64,000 bases of DNA. Source: Nostoc piscinale CENA21 (lineage in GTDB: Bacteria > Cyanobacteriota > Cyanobacteriia > Cyanobacteriales > Nostocaceae). Positions 25,900 to 34,901 of the stretch are shown piece by piece; within the stretch, counting starts at the first letter, position 1; every line of letters starts with the position of its first letter. The stretch lies in contig NZ_CP012036.1 in the NCBI RefSeq assembly GCF_001298445.1, positions 1,491,263-1,555,262 on the forward strand, in the 5' to 3' direction. Made by a program: the position numbers and the translations under genes. Below the pieces are notes generated by a model. That model did not search any database. It worked only from the letters and a program-made list of their open reading frames with translations, and was not told the origin of the DNA.

Positions 25900-26523
25900 T
25901 TATTCAGATTTTTCTGAATAGAGGTTATTGGTCGTGATGTAGAATCTTACCGGCTCTGGAACTAAATGCTTAATAGATTTATTTTGGCAAGAAAGTTTGC
26001 GAATAAGACTTGACGAAACTCCCACTAAGGGTATATTCAAGAATTGCCAGTGAATGCTTAGTGACTGCTGCCGTAGTTGTTGCTCCACTTGCTGGCAGAT
26101 GATGTTGCTTTTAGCTTGATCATTATCCAATTGTCGAGGCGCAATCAACCAGTTACACATTTGTGCTAACTCTTGTCTACGGTACCACCGAGGTAAGGTT
26201 TGGAAAGTATCCAAACCCAAAATCCAGTACCAGTGAGTATTTGAATAAACAGCCGATAAGTCAATCAACGTGTTGATAGCATAAGAGGTTCCAGAGCGAC
26301 TTGACTCCACCAAGGACACAGTAAAAGCTGGGTTGTTTCTTGTAGTTACTTCCAGCATCTTCACTCGATGCTCAAATGGTGCTGCTTTTTTGTGTGGAGG
26401 ATTGAACGATGGTACCCAAATTATTTGATCTAGGGGGATTTGAGACAAAGCCATTTCGGCGATGAGTAAGTGTCCCCAATGAATTGGATCAAATGTGCCA
26501 CCGAAAATTGCCAGATGTTGCAT
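25900..26523 (-). CDS. nadD: Nicotinate(-mononucleotide) adenylyltransferase
   Basis: A nucleotidyltransferase of about 207 residues in NAD synthesis. The N terminus (MQHLAIFGGTFDPIHWGHLL) has the family's GGTFDPxHxGH signature, and the C terminus has GVSSSLIRKL, the I-S/T-x-x-x-x-R signature. The ATG at 26521-26523 is the family start; a longer frame to 26571 adds an unusual extension. It lies on the minus strand behind gap2, about 115 bases away, separated by an A-rich stretch. Confidence 0.88.
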   Translation of the reverse strand: MQHLAIFGGTFDPIHWGHLLIAEMALSQIPLDQIIWVPSFNPPHKKAAPFEHRVKMLEVTTRNNPAFTVSLVESSRSGTSYAINTLIDLSAVYSNTHWYWILGLDTFQTLPRWYRRQELAQMCNWLIAPRQLDNDQAKSNIICQQVEQQLRQQSLSIHWQFLNIPLVGVSSSLIRKLSCQNKSIKHLVPEPVRFYITTNNLYSEKSE

Positions 26524-26920
26524 CTGCTTATACCCAGGCTTTCTACATTTGAAACACAATTTCACTGTCAATGTATTATTGTACTCAATTCATGCCTTAG
26601 CTTGATGAAATTTAAAACTCATTTAGCTAGGAATGTATTATCGTAGCCCTTACCAGTCAGGAATCTAAAAATATGTATTTCTTCTTACAAGAATTTCTTT
26701 CCCGATGCAGTAGAAATTTTCAGAATAATCTTAAAAACAGTTCAGAAATAGCAAAAACCTCCTACAAAGGTAAAATCATTCTCAATCCACATAACGAAAG
26801 CGGAAAAGCTCTCCGACAGCCAGCATAAAAAAGGTGTAGAAAAATTTACGGTAAAAAACAAATTCCTGTTATGATACGCGTGTCATTTGTGAATATGGTG
26901 TGGTGTAAGAGGAGTAATCA
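26524..26920. other. Intergenic region between nadD and murC
   Basis: No gene is seen in these 397 bases between divergent genes. AGAGGAG stands eight bases before the murC ATG and is the ribosome binding site. TATGATACGCGTG near 26870 could be part of a promoter, but I cannot assign -35 and -10 boxes with confidence. Confidence 0.4.
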
Positions 26921-28381
26921 ATGAATAATGCTGTGGATTTTGGCGGTAGACCATTCCATTTCATTGGAATTGGTGGCATAGGTATGTCTGCTCTGGCTTA
27001 TGTTTTAGCCAAGCGTCAATTGCCAGTATCAGGTTCAGATGTTCGTCCGAATCATATTACGCGCAAGTTAGAATCTATCGGTACACATATTTTTGGTAAG
27101 CAAGAAGCAAGTAATCTTGAATTCTTTCGCCCCAAGGTGATGACGAATGAAGCAGCATTAAGTTCACAAGAATTATCAGATGCTATTGAGTCCTCATTAC
27201 CTCAAGTAATTTGTTCCACTGCAATTAACACTAACAATTTAGAATATAAAGCTGCTTTAGAATTAGGCTGTCCGATATTACATCGTTCAGATGTACTTGC
27301 TGCTTTGATTGCTGATTATAAAAGTATTGCTGTAGCAGGTACTCATGGTAAAACTACAACCAGTAGCATGATTGGTTACATGCTCCTACAGGCTGGTTTA
27401 GATCCCACCATTTTGGTAGGCGGTGAAGTCAATGCTTGGGAAGGCAATGCTCGCTTAGGTGAAAGTGAATATTTAGTAGCAGAAGCAGATGAATCTGATG
27501 GTTCTTTGGTGAAACATGCGCCGGAGATTGGCATTATCACTAATATTGAACTAGACCACCCTGACCACTACGACACATTAGATGAAGTGGTCGATACTTT
27601 CCAAAAATTTGCCCAAGGTTGCAAGACCTTAATTGGCAGTATTGATTGTGAAACAGTACGCGATCGCCTAAAACCGACAATCAGCTACAGTCTACATCAA
27701 GATACAAATGCTGACTATAGCGTGACCAATATTGACTATCGTCACGATGGCACCACAGCTTTAGTTTGGGAACGCGGTAAAGCTTTAGGTGTATTAAAAT
27801 TACGCTTACTCGGTCGGCATAACTTGAGCAATGCTTTAGCCGCAGTGGCTGTTGGTCGCGTTTTAAATTTAGAATTCGGTGAAATTGCCAAAGCTATTGC
27901 CACTTTTGAAGGTGCAAGACGACGCTTTGAGTTTCGCGGAGAAGTTGATGGCATTACATTTATTGATGATTATGCCCATCACCCCAGCGAACTGCGAGCT
28001 ACCCTTGCGGCTGCGCGTCTTCAGGCTAGACCAGGACAAAGAGTGGTGGCGATCTTCCAACCCCACCGTTACAGCCGGACACTGACATTTTTAGAAGAAT
28101 TTTCTGAGTCCTTTGCTCATGCTGATTTGGTTGTCTTGACTGATATTTACAGTGCAGGGGAACCCAACTTAGGGCAAATCAGTGGGGAACAGTTAGCAGC
28201 AGAAGTTGGTAAATTTCATCCCCAGGTGGTGTATCAACCAACTTTACCCCAAGTGCGCGAGTTTTTACTCAAAACGCTACGCCCCAGCGACTTAGCTTTG
28301 TTCCTTGGTGCAGGAAATCTCAATCAAGTCATACCAGAATTAATTACTACACTTTGTGAGGCTGCTACAGCCACATCTTAA
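26921..28381 (+). CDS. murC: UDP-N-acetylmuramate--L-alanine ligase
   Basis: A 486-residue Mur ligase that adds L-alanine to UDP-MurNAc in peptidoglycan synthesis. It has the N-terminal Rossmann domain (FHFIGIGGIGMSALAYVLAKR), the ATP-binding VAGTHGKTTTSSMIGYML, the central NIELDHPDHYDT and the C-terminal FIDDYAHHPSELRATL. Start has a good Shine-Dalgarno sequence. It is followed by murB 95 bases downstream on the same strand; murC-murB is a widespread pair. Confidence 0.97.
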   Translation: MNNAVDFGGRPFHFIGIGGIGMSALAYVLAKRQLPVSGSDVRPNHITRKLESIGTHIFGKQEASNLEFFRPKVMTNEAALSSQELSDAIESSLPQVICSTAINTNNLEYKAALELGCPILHRSDVLAALIADYKSIAVAGTHGKTTTSSMIGYMLLQAGLDPTILVGGEVNAWEGNARLGESEYLVAEADESDGSLVKHAPEIGIITNIELDHPDHYDTLDEVVDTFQKFAQGCKTLIGSIDCETVRDRLKPTISYSLHQDTNADYSVTNIDYRHDGTTALVWERGKALGVLKLRLLGRHNLSNALAAVAVGRVLNLEFGEIAKAIATFEGARRRFEFRGEVDGITFIDDYAHHPSELRATLAAARLQARPGQRVVAIFQPHRYSRTLTFLEEFSESFAHADLVVLTDIYSAGEPNLGQISGEQLAAEVGKFHPQVVYQPTLPQVREFLLKTLRPSDLALFLGAGNLNQVIPELITTLCEAATATS

Positions 28382-28476
28382 GACCGTTGAATAACGGCAC
28401 AGCACCATTAATTCATATCTATTGCTGTATTTTTGCGGCAGAAAAATGTAAAAATTTCACAAATATTGATGTCAAA

Positions 28477-29478
28477 ATGAAAATCTCCCAGGCAGCTGGA
28501 AACATCTGCACAGTTTCTGCTACACCTACACAGAAACAGGAAACAGATAAATCATCAGATAACAAAATAATTTATTTACCAGGTACAGATTGCATGATCA
28601 GGTCTCAGGCTGCGTTGTCTGCGTTTACTTCTTACAGAGTTGGTGGAGCAGCAGAATGGTACGTTGCGCCTCGGAACTTAGAAGCACTGCAAGCCAGCTT
28701 GAATTATGCAAAAGAACATAACTTAACTGTAACAATTTTAGGTGCAGGTTCTAACCTGTTAGTAAGCGATCGCGGTTTACCTGGCCTAGTGGTTGCTACA
28801 CGCCACCTACGCCACAGTCACTTTGACCCAGAAACAGGTTTATTAACAGTCGCTGCCGGAGAAGCAATTCCCAGCCTAGCATGGGAAGCTGCACAACTGG
28901 GATGGCAAGGTTTAGAATGGGCTGTTGGTATTCCCGGAACTGTGGGTGGTGCTGTCGTGATGAATGCTGGCGCACATAATAGCTGCATTGCAGATATCTT
29001 GGTTAGTGCCGAAATTCTGTCACCAGATGGCACACTAGAAACTCTCAGCCCTGAACAAATGGGTTACAGCTATAGAACTTCATTACTCCAAGGTAGCGAT
29101 CGCATTGTCACCCAAGCTACTTTCCAACTGCAACCAGGAGCCGACCCCGCTACAGTTTTAGCTGTGACTAAACAACACAAGCAACATCGACTCTCCACCC
29201 AACCTTATAACTTCCCCAGTTGTGGTAGCGTCTTCCGTAATCCCAAGCCTTATGCAGCTGGTTGGTTGATTGAACAGACAGGACTCAAAGGCTATCAAAT
29301 CGGTGGCGCACAAGTAGCTCAACTACATGCCAATTTTATTGTGAATCGCGGTGGAGCTAAAGCCAGTGATATTTTCTGTCTGATTCGTCACATCCAAGAA
29401 AAAGTACAAGAACGCTGGTCGATTTTGTTAGAGCCAGAAGTCAAAATGATGGGTGAGTTTCAAGCAGCTTGTGGCTAG
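28477..29478 (+). CDS. murB: UDP-N-acetylenolpyruvoylglucosamine reductase
   Basis: A FAD enzyme of about 333 residues that makes UDP-MurNAc, the substrate of MurC. FAD-binding features are seen in LTVTILGAGSNLLVSDRGLPG and GIPGTVGGAVVMNAGAH, and the C-terminal domain has SCGSVFRNP (the active-site Ser in a type I/II MurB) and QVAQLHANFIVN. The frame opens at 28387, but the ATG at 28477 (MKISQAAGN) agrees with relatives in Nostocales. Both enzymes act in the cytoplasm in consecutive steps. Confidence 0.95.
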   Translation: MKISQAAGNICTVSATPTQKQETDKSSDNKIIYLPGTDCMIRSQAALSAFTSYRVGGAAEWYVAPRNLEALQASLNYAKEHNLTVTILGAGSNLLVSDRGLPGLVVATRHLRHSHFDPETGLLTVAAGEAIPSLAWEAAQLGWQGLEWAVGIPGTVGGAVVMNAGAHNSCIADILVSAEILSPDGTLETLSPEQMGYSYRTSLLQGSDRIVTQATFQLQPGADPATVLAVTKQHKQHRLSTQPYNFPSCGSVFRNPKPYAAGWLIEQTGLKGYQIGGAQVAQLHANFIVNRGGAKASDIFCLIRHIQEKVQERWSILLEPEVKMMGEFQAACG

Positions 29479-29484
29479 GACAGA

Positions 29485-29534
29485 AAAGTATGAAGTCTGA
29501 AGTATGAAGTTTGATGCTTTAGCCTTCATACTTT
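29485..29534 (+). terminator. STRR hairpin after murB
   Basis: AAAGTATGAAG (29485-29495) pairs with CTTCATACTTT (29524-29534), seven bases after the murB stop codon, with further AGTATGAAGT copies in the loop. ATTCTT follows. Probably ends the murC-murB transcript. Confidence 0.45.
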
Positions 29535-29644
29535 ATTCTTGAGTAGCCCCTAGCATTAATTATTAGTAACAAAAGTGGCAAATTACCACCCGCATCTATA
29601 ATTGAATGTGATTTGTTATTGAAAGCACACGCGGACAATCAATT

Positions 29645-29992
29645 ATGACAGGTAAAGGACAAGGATTCGGCTTTGGCTTAGGCAAAATGAAAGAACTCGC
29701 CGAAGCCTTTAAAAAAGCACAGCAAGTTCAAGAAGGTGCAAAGCGACTCCAAGAAGAATTGGAGCAGATGGAAATTCAAGGAGAAGCTGGTGGTGGTCTG
29801 GTCAAAGTGATTGTCAGCGGGAACCAAGAACCCAAGCGAGTAGAAATTTCTCCTGATGCCTTAGCACAAGGGGCAGAATTACTTTCCGACCTTGTAACAG
29901 TGGCAATGAAAGACGCTTACAACAAGTCCACAGCCACAATGCGGGAACGGATGGAAGAATTGACCAGTGGACTGGAATTGCCTGGATTTTAG
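29645..29992 (+). CDS. YbaB/EbfC nucleoid-associated protein
   Basis: A 115-residue DNA-binding protein of the YbaB/EbfC family. It has a glycine-rich head (GKGQGFGFGLGKMKEL), the helical LAEAFKKAQQVQEGAKRLQEEL segment and the beta-rich VKVIVSGNQEPKRVEISPDAL core, then a C-terminal helix (MKDAYNKSTATMRERM). Members form tweezer-like dimers that bind DNA broadly. It lies 166 bases after murB, the usual murC-murB-ybaB neighbourhood in cyanobacteria. Confidence 0.9.
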   Translation: MTGKGQGFGFGLGKMKELAEAFKKAQQVQEGAKRLQEELEQMEIQGEAGGGLVKVIVSGNQEPKRVEISPDALAQGAELLSDLVTVAMKDAYNKSTATMRERMEELTSGLELPGF

Positions 29993-29999
29993 TCATTAG

Positions 30000-30180
30000 T
30001 CATTAGGAGCCAGTGCCGTGGGCGGATTTCCCACGCCAGTCGCTACAACGGAGGGAACCTCCCTTCGGGTTCGCAGTTCCTTCAAGTCGGCAAAGCCGCC
30101 CAACGGACTGCTCACCGCAACGCGCTGGCTCGACTTGAGGCGACTATCGTCGGCTCTGCCGACTCCCTCACTGGCGTTCA
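30000..30180. repeat. G/C-rich repeat block with nested inverted repeats
   Basis: About 180 bases of sequence rich in short palindromes: GTGGGCGGATTTCCCAC, GGGAACCTCCC, GGCAAAGCCGCC, GTCGGCTCTGCCGAC. Its ends carry GTCATTAG heptamers. Parts of it recur at 48140-48180 (GGCGGCTTTGCCGACTCCCTC) and 53814-53855 (GGGAGCCAGCGCCGTG). It looks like an accumulation of dispersed elements between ybaB and the phosphatase gene, not coding. Confidence 0.55.
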
Positions 30181-30237
30181 TTAGTCATTGGTTTGTACAA
30201 ATGGCAAGTGACAAAAGACAAAGGACAAAAAATACCT

Positions 30238-30723
30238 ATGCCCTACAAGCTTTTGTTTGTCTGTCTGGGAAACATCTGTCGTTCGCCATCGGCAGAAAAC
30301 ATCATGAATCATCTCGTCGATCAGGTTGGATTAAGTAACAGCATTCTCTGTGATTCTGCTGGTACATCTAGCTATCACATTGGTAGTCCGCCTGACCGCC
30401 GGATGAGTGCGGCGGCGGCTGCTAAATTAGGAATTCAACTGCGTGGTCGAGCCAGACAATTTGCCAAGTCAGATTTTCAGGAGTTTGATTTGATTTTGGC
30501 AATGGATAGAGATAATTATAATGATATTCTCTCCCTTGATCCCACTGGCAAATATCACCACAAAGTGCGTTTAATGTGTGATTCTTGCACTCGACATAAC
30601 CTCAAAGAAGTTCCAGATCCCTACTACGGAGGAGTGGAGGGATTTAATCAAGTCATTGATTTACTAGTGGATGCTTGTGAAGGTCTACTTCAGGAGATTA
30701 CGCAGCAAGAATTACAAGCGTAA
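30238..30723 (+). CDS. Low-molecular-weight protein-tyrosine phosphatase
   Basis: A protein of about 161 residues that starts MPYKLLFVCLGNICRSPSA, with the C-x5-R-S active-site loop (Cys9, Arg15) at the N terminus and the catalytic Asp in EVPDPYYG near the C terminus. Members dephosphorylate tyrosine residues, often those of bacterial tyrosine kinases that control polysaccharide export; a GumC/Wzc-like ATPase is encoded later in the window, but the two are 14 kb apart, so a link is only possible. The ATG at 30238-30240 is the family start. Confidence 0.92.
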   Translation: MPYKLLFVCLGNICRSPSAENIMNHLVDQVGLSNSILCDSAGTSSYHIGSPPDRRMSAAAAAKLGIQLRGRARQFAKSDFQEFDLILAMDRDNYNDILSLDPTGKYHHKVRLMCDSCTRHNLKEVPDPYYGGVEGFNQVIDLLVDACEGLLQEITQQELQA

Positions 30724-30741
30724 TTGATACACAAATAGTCC

Positions 30742-30867
30742 AGAAGTTACGCACAAAGGTTATTTCTGAACAGTGGGTGTAGGGGTGTAGGGGTGTAGGG
30801 TTTTGAATACTTACATTCCTACATCCTCCTCCAAACCCTTGATTGTTTCTATTAGTGCTTAAGTTCT
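30742..30867. mobile_element. MITE-like palindromic element, degenerate copy
   Basis: A 126-base segment bounded by AGAAGTTACGCAC (30742-30754) and GTGCTTAAGTTCT (30855-30867), which match as inverted repeats at 11 of 13 positions. Its interior has GTGTAGGG tandem copies facing CCTACATCC, as in the element at 38497-38646. It fills the gap between two convergent genes and ends five bases before the rre1 stop codon. Confidence 0.55.
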
Positions 30868-30871
30868 ATAG

Positions 30872-31555
30872 TTATTCGACTAAACCATGTTTAATTGCAA
30901 ACCGTACCAGTTCAGCCCGGTTACTGGTAGCGGTTTTTCTTAATAAACTACTAACGTACTTTTCTACTGTCCTAGGACTGAGGTGTAATTGTTGACCCAT
31001 TTCCACATTTGACAGGCCATGAGTCAGCAGTTCTAGGACTTCTTGCTCTCTGGAGGTCAGGGATGAGAAAAACTCTGGTTTGTCTAGGTGGGTAAAGACA
31101 GAGTTCTGAGCTTCTACGGCTGTTGCTGGGGTAGAATTAGTGAGATTTTCTTTATGAGAAACGCGGTATTCCGATTGAATAATTTGCGATCGCTCCAACA
31201 AATTGCGAATAGCTGCTGCTAACTCTTCCAATTCAAACGGCTTTGGTAAATATAAATCGCACCCCGATTGATAACCGAGAATTCTCTCCTGGGTTTTGGT
31301 ACGTGCTGTTAATAAAATTACAGGCAACAAACGAAATCCTGGTTGTTGGCGCACTCGGCGTACCAGTTCATAGCCATTCATCCTTGGCATAACAATATCA
31401 GTGACAATTAAATCAGGACGGTATTCTTCTACCATTGCTAAAGCTTCTTGACCGTCATTAGCCGTGATCACCGAGTAGCCAGACAGTTCAAGATAATCGC
31501 TAATAGACAGACGAGTGCCCAGGTCGTCATCCACCACAAGGATCGTCAAGGGCAT
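30872..31555 (-). CDS. rre1: NarL/LuxR-type response regulator (Rre1/Ycf29-like)
   Basis: A 227-residue regulator. The receiver domain (about 1-125) has the acidic pair Asp9-Asp10, the phospho-acceptor Asp53 (LIVTDIVMPRMNGYELV), Thr in LLTART and Lys in LPKPFELEEL. After a linker comes a LuxR helix-turn-helix (about 163-225; LTSREQEVLELLTHGLSNVEMG). The N terminus PLTILVVDDDLGTRLSISDYLELSGYSV resembles cyanobacterial Rre1, known as Ycf29 in plastids, which works with the sensor kinase Hik2 in stress and redox responses. No cognate kinase lies next to it. The symbol is a family-level assignment. Confidence 0.8.
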   Translation of the reverse strand: MPLTILVVDDDLGTRLSISDYLELSGYSVITANDGQEALAMVEEYRPDLIVTDIVMPRMNGYELVRRVRQQPGFRLLPVILLTARTKTQERILGYQSGCDLYLPKPFELEELAAAIRNLLERSQIIQSEYRVSHKENLTNSTPATAVEAQNSVFTHLDKPEFFSSLTSREQEVLELLTHGLSNVEMGQQLHLSPRTVEKYVSSLLRKTATSNRAELVRFAIKHGLVE

Positions 31556-32033
31556 GGACAGTACACCCCTAGCATTTTTTTTTACTTGGAAATTTGCTTC
31601 TACGAGCTTTTTCAGTGAACACAGCTAATAATAGTGTTCTTATGTTTCATACTATGACAGGATTACCAGCTAATGACTGTCCGAATAGTTAAATTATAAA
31701 GAAAATCTTAAATCATTAGGAGTGGCTCAAGCAGTTTAACGTAGGTTGCATAGCTAGTGCTTGTTAGACATAGAGACTTTTGTAATTCTTAACAACTTGC
31801 AATTAATTGAGAGTAATAACTCACCATACTGTAAATAATATTGACCTTATTAATCATAATGCAGTATCTGATGCGGCAAAAAACATTTTAATTGATAGTT
31901 GTCAAAAGCTAGATTAATAGAATAACACTGATATTCCGCGAATAATTAATTTATAGTGGGTTAATATGCCTCTATAAATTCACCTGCCAATCTCAACGAT
32001 TTTGGCAACACATTTAAACTTATAAAAGTATCA
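31556..32033. other. Intergenic region between rre1 and smpB
   Basis: A/T-rich gap of 478 bases between divergent genes. I see no open frame, tRNA or strong inverted repeat. It must hold the promoters of rre1 and smpB, but no boxes stand out enough to name. Confidence 0.4.
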
Positions 32034-32501
32034 ATGAGTGACAAAAGCGAAAGTTACAAAGTCATTAGTGACAACCGTCAAGCCCGTTATTTGTATGAAA
32101 TCTTGGAAACTTATGAAGCTGGTGTGCAGTTGACTGGAACAGAGGTGAAATCCATTCGTGCTGGCAAGGTGAATCTCCAAGATGGTTATGCGTTGATTCG
32201 TGATGGAGAAATATGGCTAATTAATGTGCATATTTCTCCATACAATGCTAGTGGGCAATATTTTAATCATGAACCACGACGGACACGCAAGTTATTACTG
32301 CATCGTCAGGAAATTCGGAAGTTGATTGGCAAAGTAGAACAGCAGGGTTTGACACTAGTACCTTTAAAAATGTATCTCAAGCGAGGCTGGGTAAAAATCA
32401 GCATTGCCCTTGGGAAAGGTAAAAAACTCCATGACAAACGAGAAGACCTCAAACGTCGTCAGGATCAACGTGATATTCAAAGGGCAATGAAAAATTATTA
32501 G
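32034..32501 (+). CDS. smpB: SsrA (tmRNA)-binding protein
   Basis: A 155-residue protein that binds tmRNA and rescues stalled ribosomes. It has the OB-fold pattern YLYEILETYEAGVQLTGTEVKSIRAG, the conserved NVHISPY and HEPRRTRKLLLH, and the basic C-terminal tail (GKKLHDKREDLKRRQDQRDIQRAM) that enters the empty A site. No tmRNA gene is visible in the flanking sequence, so ssrA lies elsewhere. Confidence 0.97.
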   Translation: MSDKSESYKVISDNRQARYLYEILETYEAGVQLTGTEVKSIRAGKVNLQDGYALIRDGEIWLINVHISPYNASGQYFNHEPRRTRKLLLHRQEIRKLIGKVEQQGLTLVPLKMYLKRGWVKISIALGKGKKLHDKREDLKRRQDQRDIQRAMKNY

Positions 32502-32735
32502 TCAATGGTCAGAAAAGGGACTGGGGACTAGAGGTTAGGGGCTAGTATTTTTACTCATCACTTTTAATCAAGGAAATATAAGGAAAATATTTCAGAATTC
32601 AGACTTCACACTTTTTCTTTATATACCTTCAGCGTGAGTGGAGAAGTAGCCTAGTTTATGGCTACAGATTGATTCTGGTCTTGCTAGGAGTAGATACAGT
32701 GGTGAGTAACTTTGGAACCAACAAGGAACCTCACC

Positions 32736-33014
32736 ATGAAACTTAATTTGACTAAAGCTGTTAGTGCTGGAGTATTGACATTAGGTATGGCAATTATGCC
32801 TTTGACATTGCCTGTGCAAGCTCAAGACAACACTACTACAACTACTGGTGATGCGCCAAGAACAACAACTTACGATCGCAATGATTTTGATTGGGGTTGG
32901 TTAGGATTATTAGGTCTTATTGGTTTAGCTGGTTTAGCTGGTAGAAAACGTAACGATGAACCTACCCGTTATCGTGATCCTAACGCGCCTGGTGCTACTA
33001 GCTACAGGGACTAG
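32736..33014 (+). CDS. WGxxGxxG-CTERM surface protein
   Basis: A small protein of about 92 residues. It has a cleavable signal peptide (KLNLTKAVSAGVLTLGMAIMPLTLPVQA), a Thr-rich spacer and a C-terminal DWGWLGLLGLIGLAGLAGRKR segment, which fits the WGxxGxxG-CTERM anchor: the W-G motif, a short glycine-rich hydrophobic helix and an Arg/Lys cluster. A short polar tail follows. I moved the start to the ATG at 32736, next to AAGGAACC; the frame opens at 32712. Sorting enzyme and role are unknown. Confidence 0.8.
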   Translation: MKLNLTKAVSAGVLTLGMAIMPLTLPVQAQDNTTTTTGDAPRTTTYDRNDFDWGWLGLLGLIGLAGLAGRKRNDEPTRYRDPNAPGATSYRD

Positions 33015-33053
33015 CACCACAAAATAGAATGGGGCAACATCAACAACAGAAAT

Positions 33054-33080
33054 GGGCAAGTTTGCAATATAAACTTGCCC
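33054..33080 (+). terminator. Intrinsic terminator between convergent genes
   Basis: GGGCAAGTTT (33054-33063) and AAACTTGCCC (33071-33080) form a perfect 10-bp stem with a 7-base loop. It is followed on the plus strand by CTTTATTCATTATT. It ends the WGxxGxxG gene and can also end ictB from the other side. Confidence 0.75.
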
Positions 33081-33092
33081 CTTTATTCATTA

Positions 33093-34520
33093 TTAACTAG
33101 TAGCAGACTCTGGGTTAGATGAATTCATGGCTTGGCTACTATTTTGATGTAATGGTCGCCAGTAACTCGCAATGATAGCCACCATCAGCCACCACAGGGT
33201 ATTTACTTCCGGCCGGAACCAGATTGTATCTACAGTACCGTGGGCTAACATTCCCAGCAAAGTTGCACAAGCACCAATTAGCCAAAATCCTTGAACATTT
33301 CCTGTTTCGCGCAATCTCCGCAGTTGTATAAATGCTGAGTTAAAGGTCACTACTATCAACCACAGGAAACAAGCCAAACCAACAAAACCAGTTTCCACAG
33401 CGACTTCTAACAGAATTGAGTAGGCACTTAAAGCACTGTATCGAGGACGTTGATATAGTGGGTAAACTTTATTAAAAGCGTTATGTCCTGGGCCAATACC
33501 AATAATCGGGCGATCGCGGATCATTTCAAAGACAGCATCCCAAACATTGCGGCGATAATTGTTACTACTATCTTGGCGATCGGCAAAAATACTCAAAACT
33601 CTCAAACGTACAGGCTCAACAAAGATAACTGCCAGTACCAATAATCCCAGCAAACCGCCTAGAATTATCGGCAGTGACCAAGTACGCCAAAAAGGAGGTA
33701 ACTGTAAACTCTGCCAATAAATTAATAATGCGATCGCTGTTAAAATTGCGACTAATAGTCCAATCCAGCCACCACGGCTAAAAGTCAAAATTAAGCAAGC
33801 CGTGTTCACAACTACCATTGTCAACGCCAAAGCTTTTTTGACCCAGCCTTGCCAAACAAAAATTGCCACTAAACTCAAAACTACAGCTGGCATTAAATAA
33901 CCAGCCAACAAGTTAGGATTACCCAAATAACTATAAACCCTGGTTGTCTTAGACAAAGGTGATTCCGGGTCTACCCATGTGGCTAATTGGGCAGCGCCAA
34001 AAAACCATTGCCGTAATCCATATACACTAACAATTAGCGATATATGTAGATATACCGTAATAATCCATGACCGCAGTCGTGGCGACCTGAGTACCCTAGC
34101 ACAAAGAGCAAACAACAACAAATATAGTGTTAAAGTTACCAAGTCATTCAAAGCAGCCTTTTTCACTGGTGATAATGCTGTAGCTACCACAGCAATTCCC
34201 CAATAAAGCAATACCAACAAGTGAATAGGAGTGACTAACGGCGCATTGGCTGGTACTCGTTCATCAGATAAAGTCAACAACAGCCAAAATCCCACACATG
34301 CTATCAGCAGCACCCCAATCAATGTACTCGACACAAAAGGCGCAAGGACATAAATTAAGCTGATTAAGGCAGCTGCGATTACGTCTCCCCACTGAAGCAA
34401 AATGCTACTTTGTCGCCACGAATTCAGCAAACCAATCGAACAACGGCGTAAATAGCTCGTTGCTAGATATTCTTTGAGTGGTAAATCAGATAAAGTCAAT
34501 CGTTGCCAGACTAAATTCAT
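33093..34520 (-). CDS. ictB: IctB-type membrane protein (O-antigen ligase family)
   Basis: A protein of about 475 residues with 10-12 membrane segments. The Wzy/WaaL signature is seen in SKTTRVYSYLGNPNLLAGYL and RRNVWDAVFEMIRDRPIIGIGPGHNAF, and the whole matches the cyanobacterial IctB type. IctB was first named for inorganic carbon accumulation, but its family is that of O-antigen ligases and its true activity is unsettled. I chose the ATG at 34518-34520 (MNLVWQRLTLSDLPLKEY) rather than 34568, as relatives start there. Confidence 0.85.
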   Translation of the reverse strand: MNLVWQRLTLSDLPLKEYLATSYLRRCSIGLLNSWRQSSILLQWGDVIAAALISLIYVLAPFVSSTLIGVLLIACVGFWLLLTLSDERVPANAPLVTPIHLLVLLYWGIAVVATALSPVKKAALNDLVTLTLYLLLFALCARVLRSPRLRSWIITVYLHISLIVSVYGLRQWFFGAAQLATWVDPESPLSKTTRVYSYLGNPNLLAGYLMPAVVLSLVAIFVWQGWVKKALALTMVVVNTACLILTFSRGGWIGLLVAILTAIALLIYWQSLQLPPFWRTWSLPIILGGLLGLLVLAVIFVEPVRLRVLSIFADRQDSSNNYRRNVWDAVFEMIRDRPIIGIGPGHNAFNKVYPLYQRPRYSALSAYSILLEVAVETGFVGLACFLWLIVVTFNSAFIQLRRLRETGNVQGFWLIGACATLLGMLAHGTVDTIWFRPEVNTLWWLMVAIIASYWRPLHQNSSQAMNSSNPESATS

Positions 34521-34901
34521 AAAACACACTGCATTTAATGAGCAGAACTGCACAGACAGAACTTGCACTCAATGATAATGCGGGTGATTATAAACAGTTC
34601 ACAACAGCAATCGCAAGACCATATTGCATCTGCGCGAAAACAGGAATATCACATCTAAAAATTGGAAAAAATCGAAATTTAAGATTTTAATCTTTTTACT
34701 TAGGTTACTCCCACAAATCAATTATCCCATTTGTTTACTCCACAAGACTTCTATCCACCTTGTCTTCCTTGCCCCTAAATCACGGAATATTTTTTAATGT
34801 CAGCCCCTTATGCCTTTCCAGACTAATTTTGATGTATTTGATGATGCTGATTGATGGGAAAAAATTAATAGTTGGGTAGATTCAAAATAATTAGCTTGTG
34901 A
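34521..34901. other. Intergenic region upstream of ictB
   Basis: No gene and no strong repeat seen in these 381 bases. A short CTTGTCTTCCTTGCCCC stretch near 34759 resembles the tandem repeat remnants found elsewhere in the window. Confidence 0.35.
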
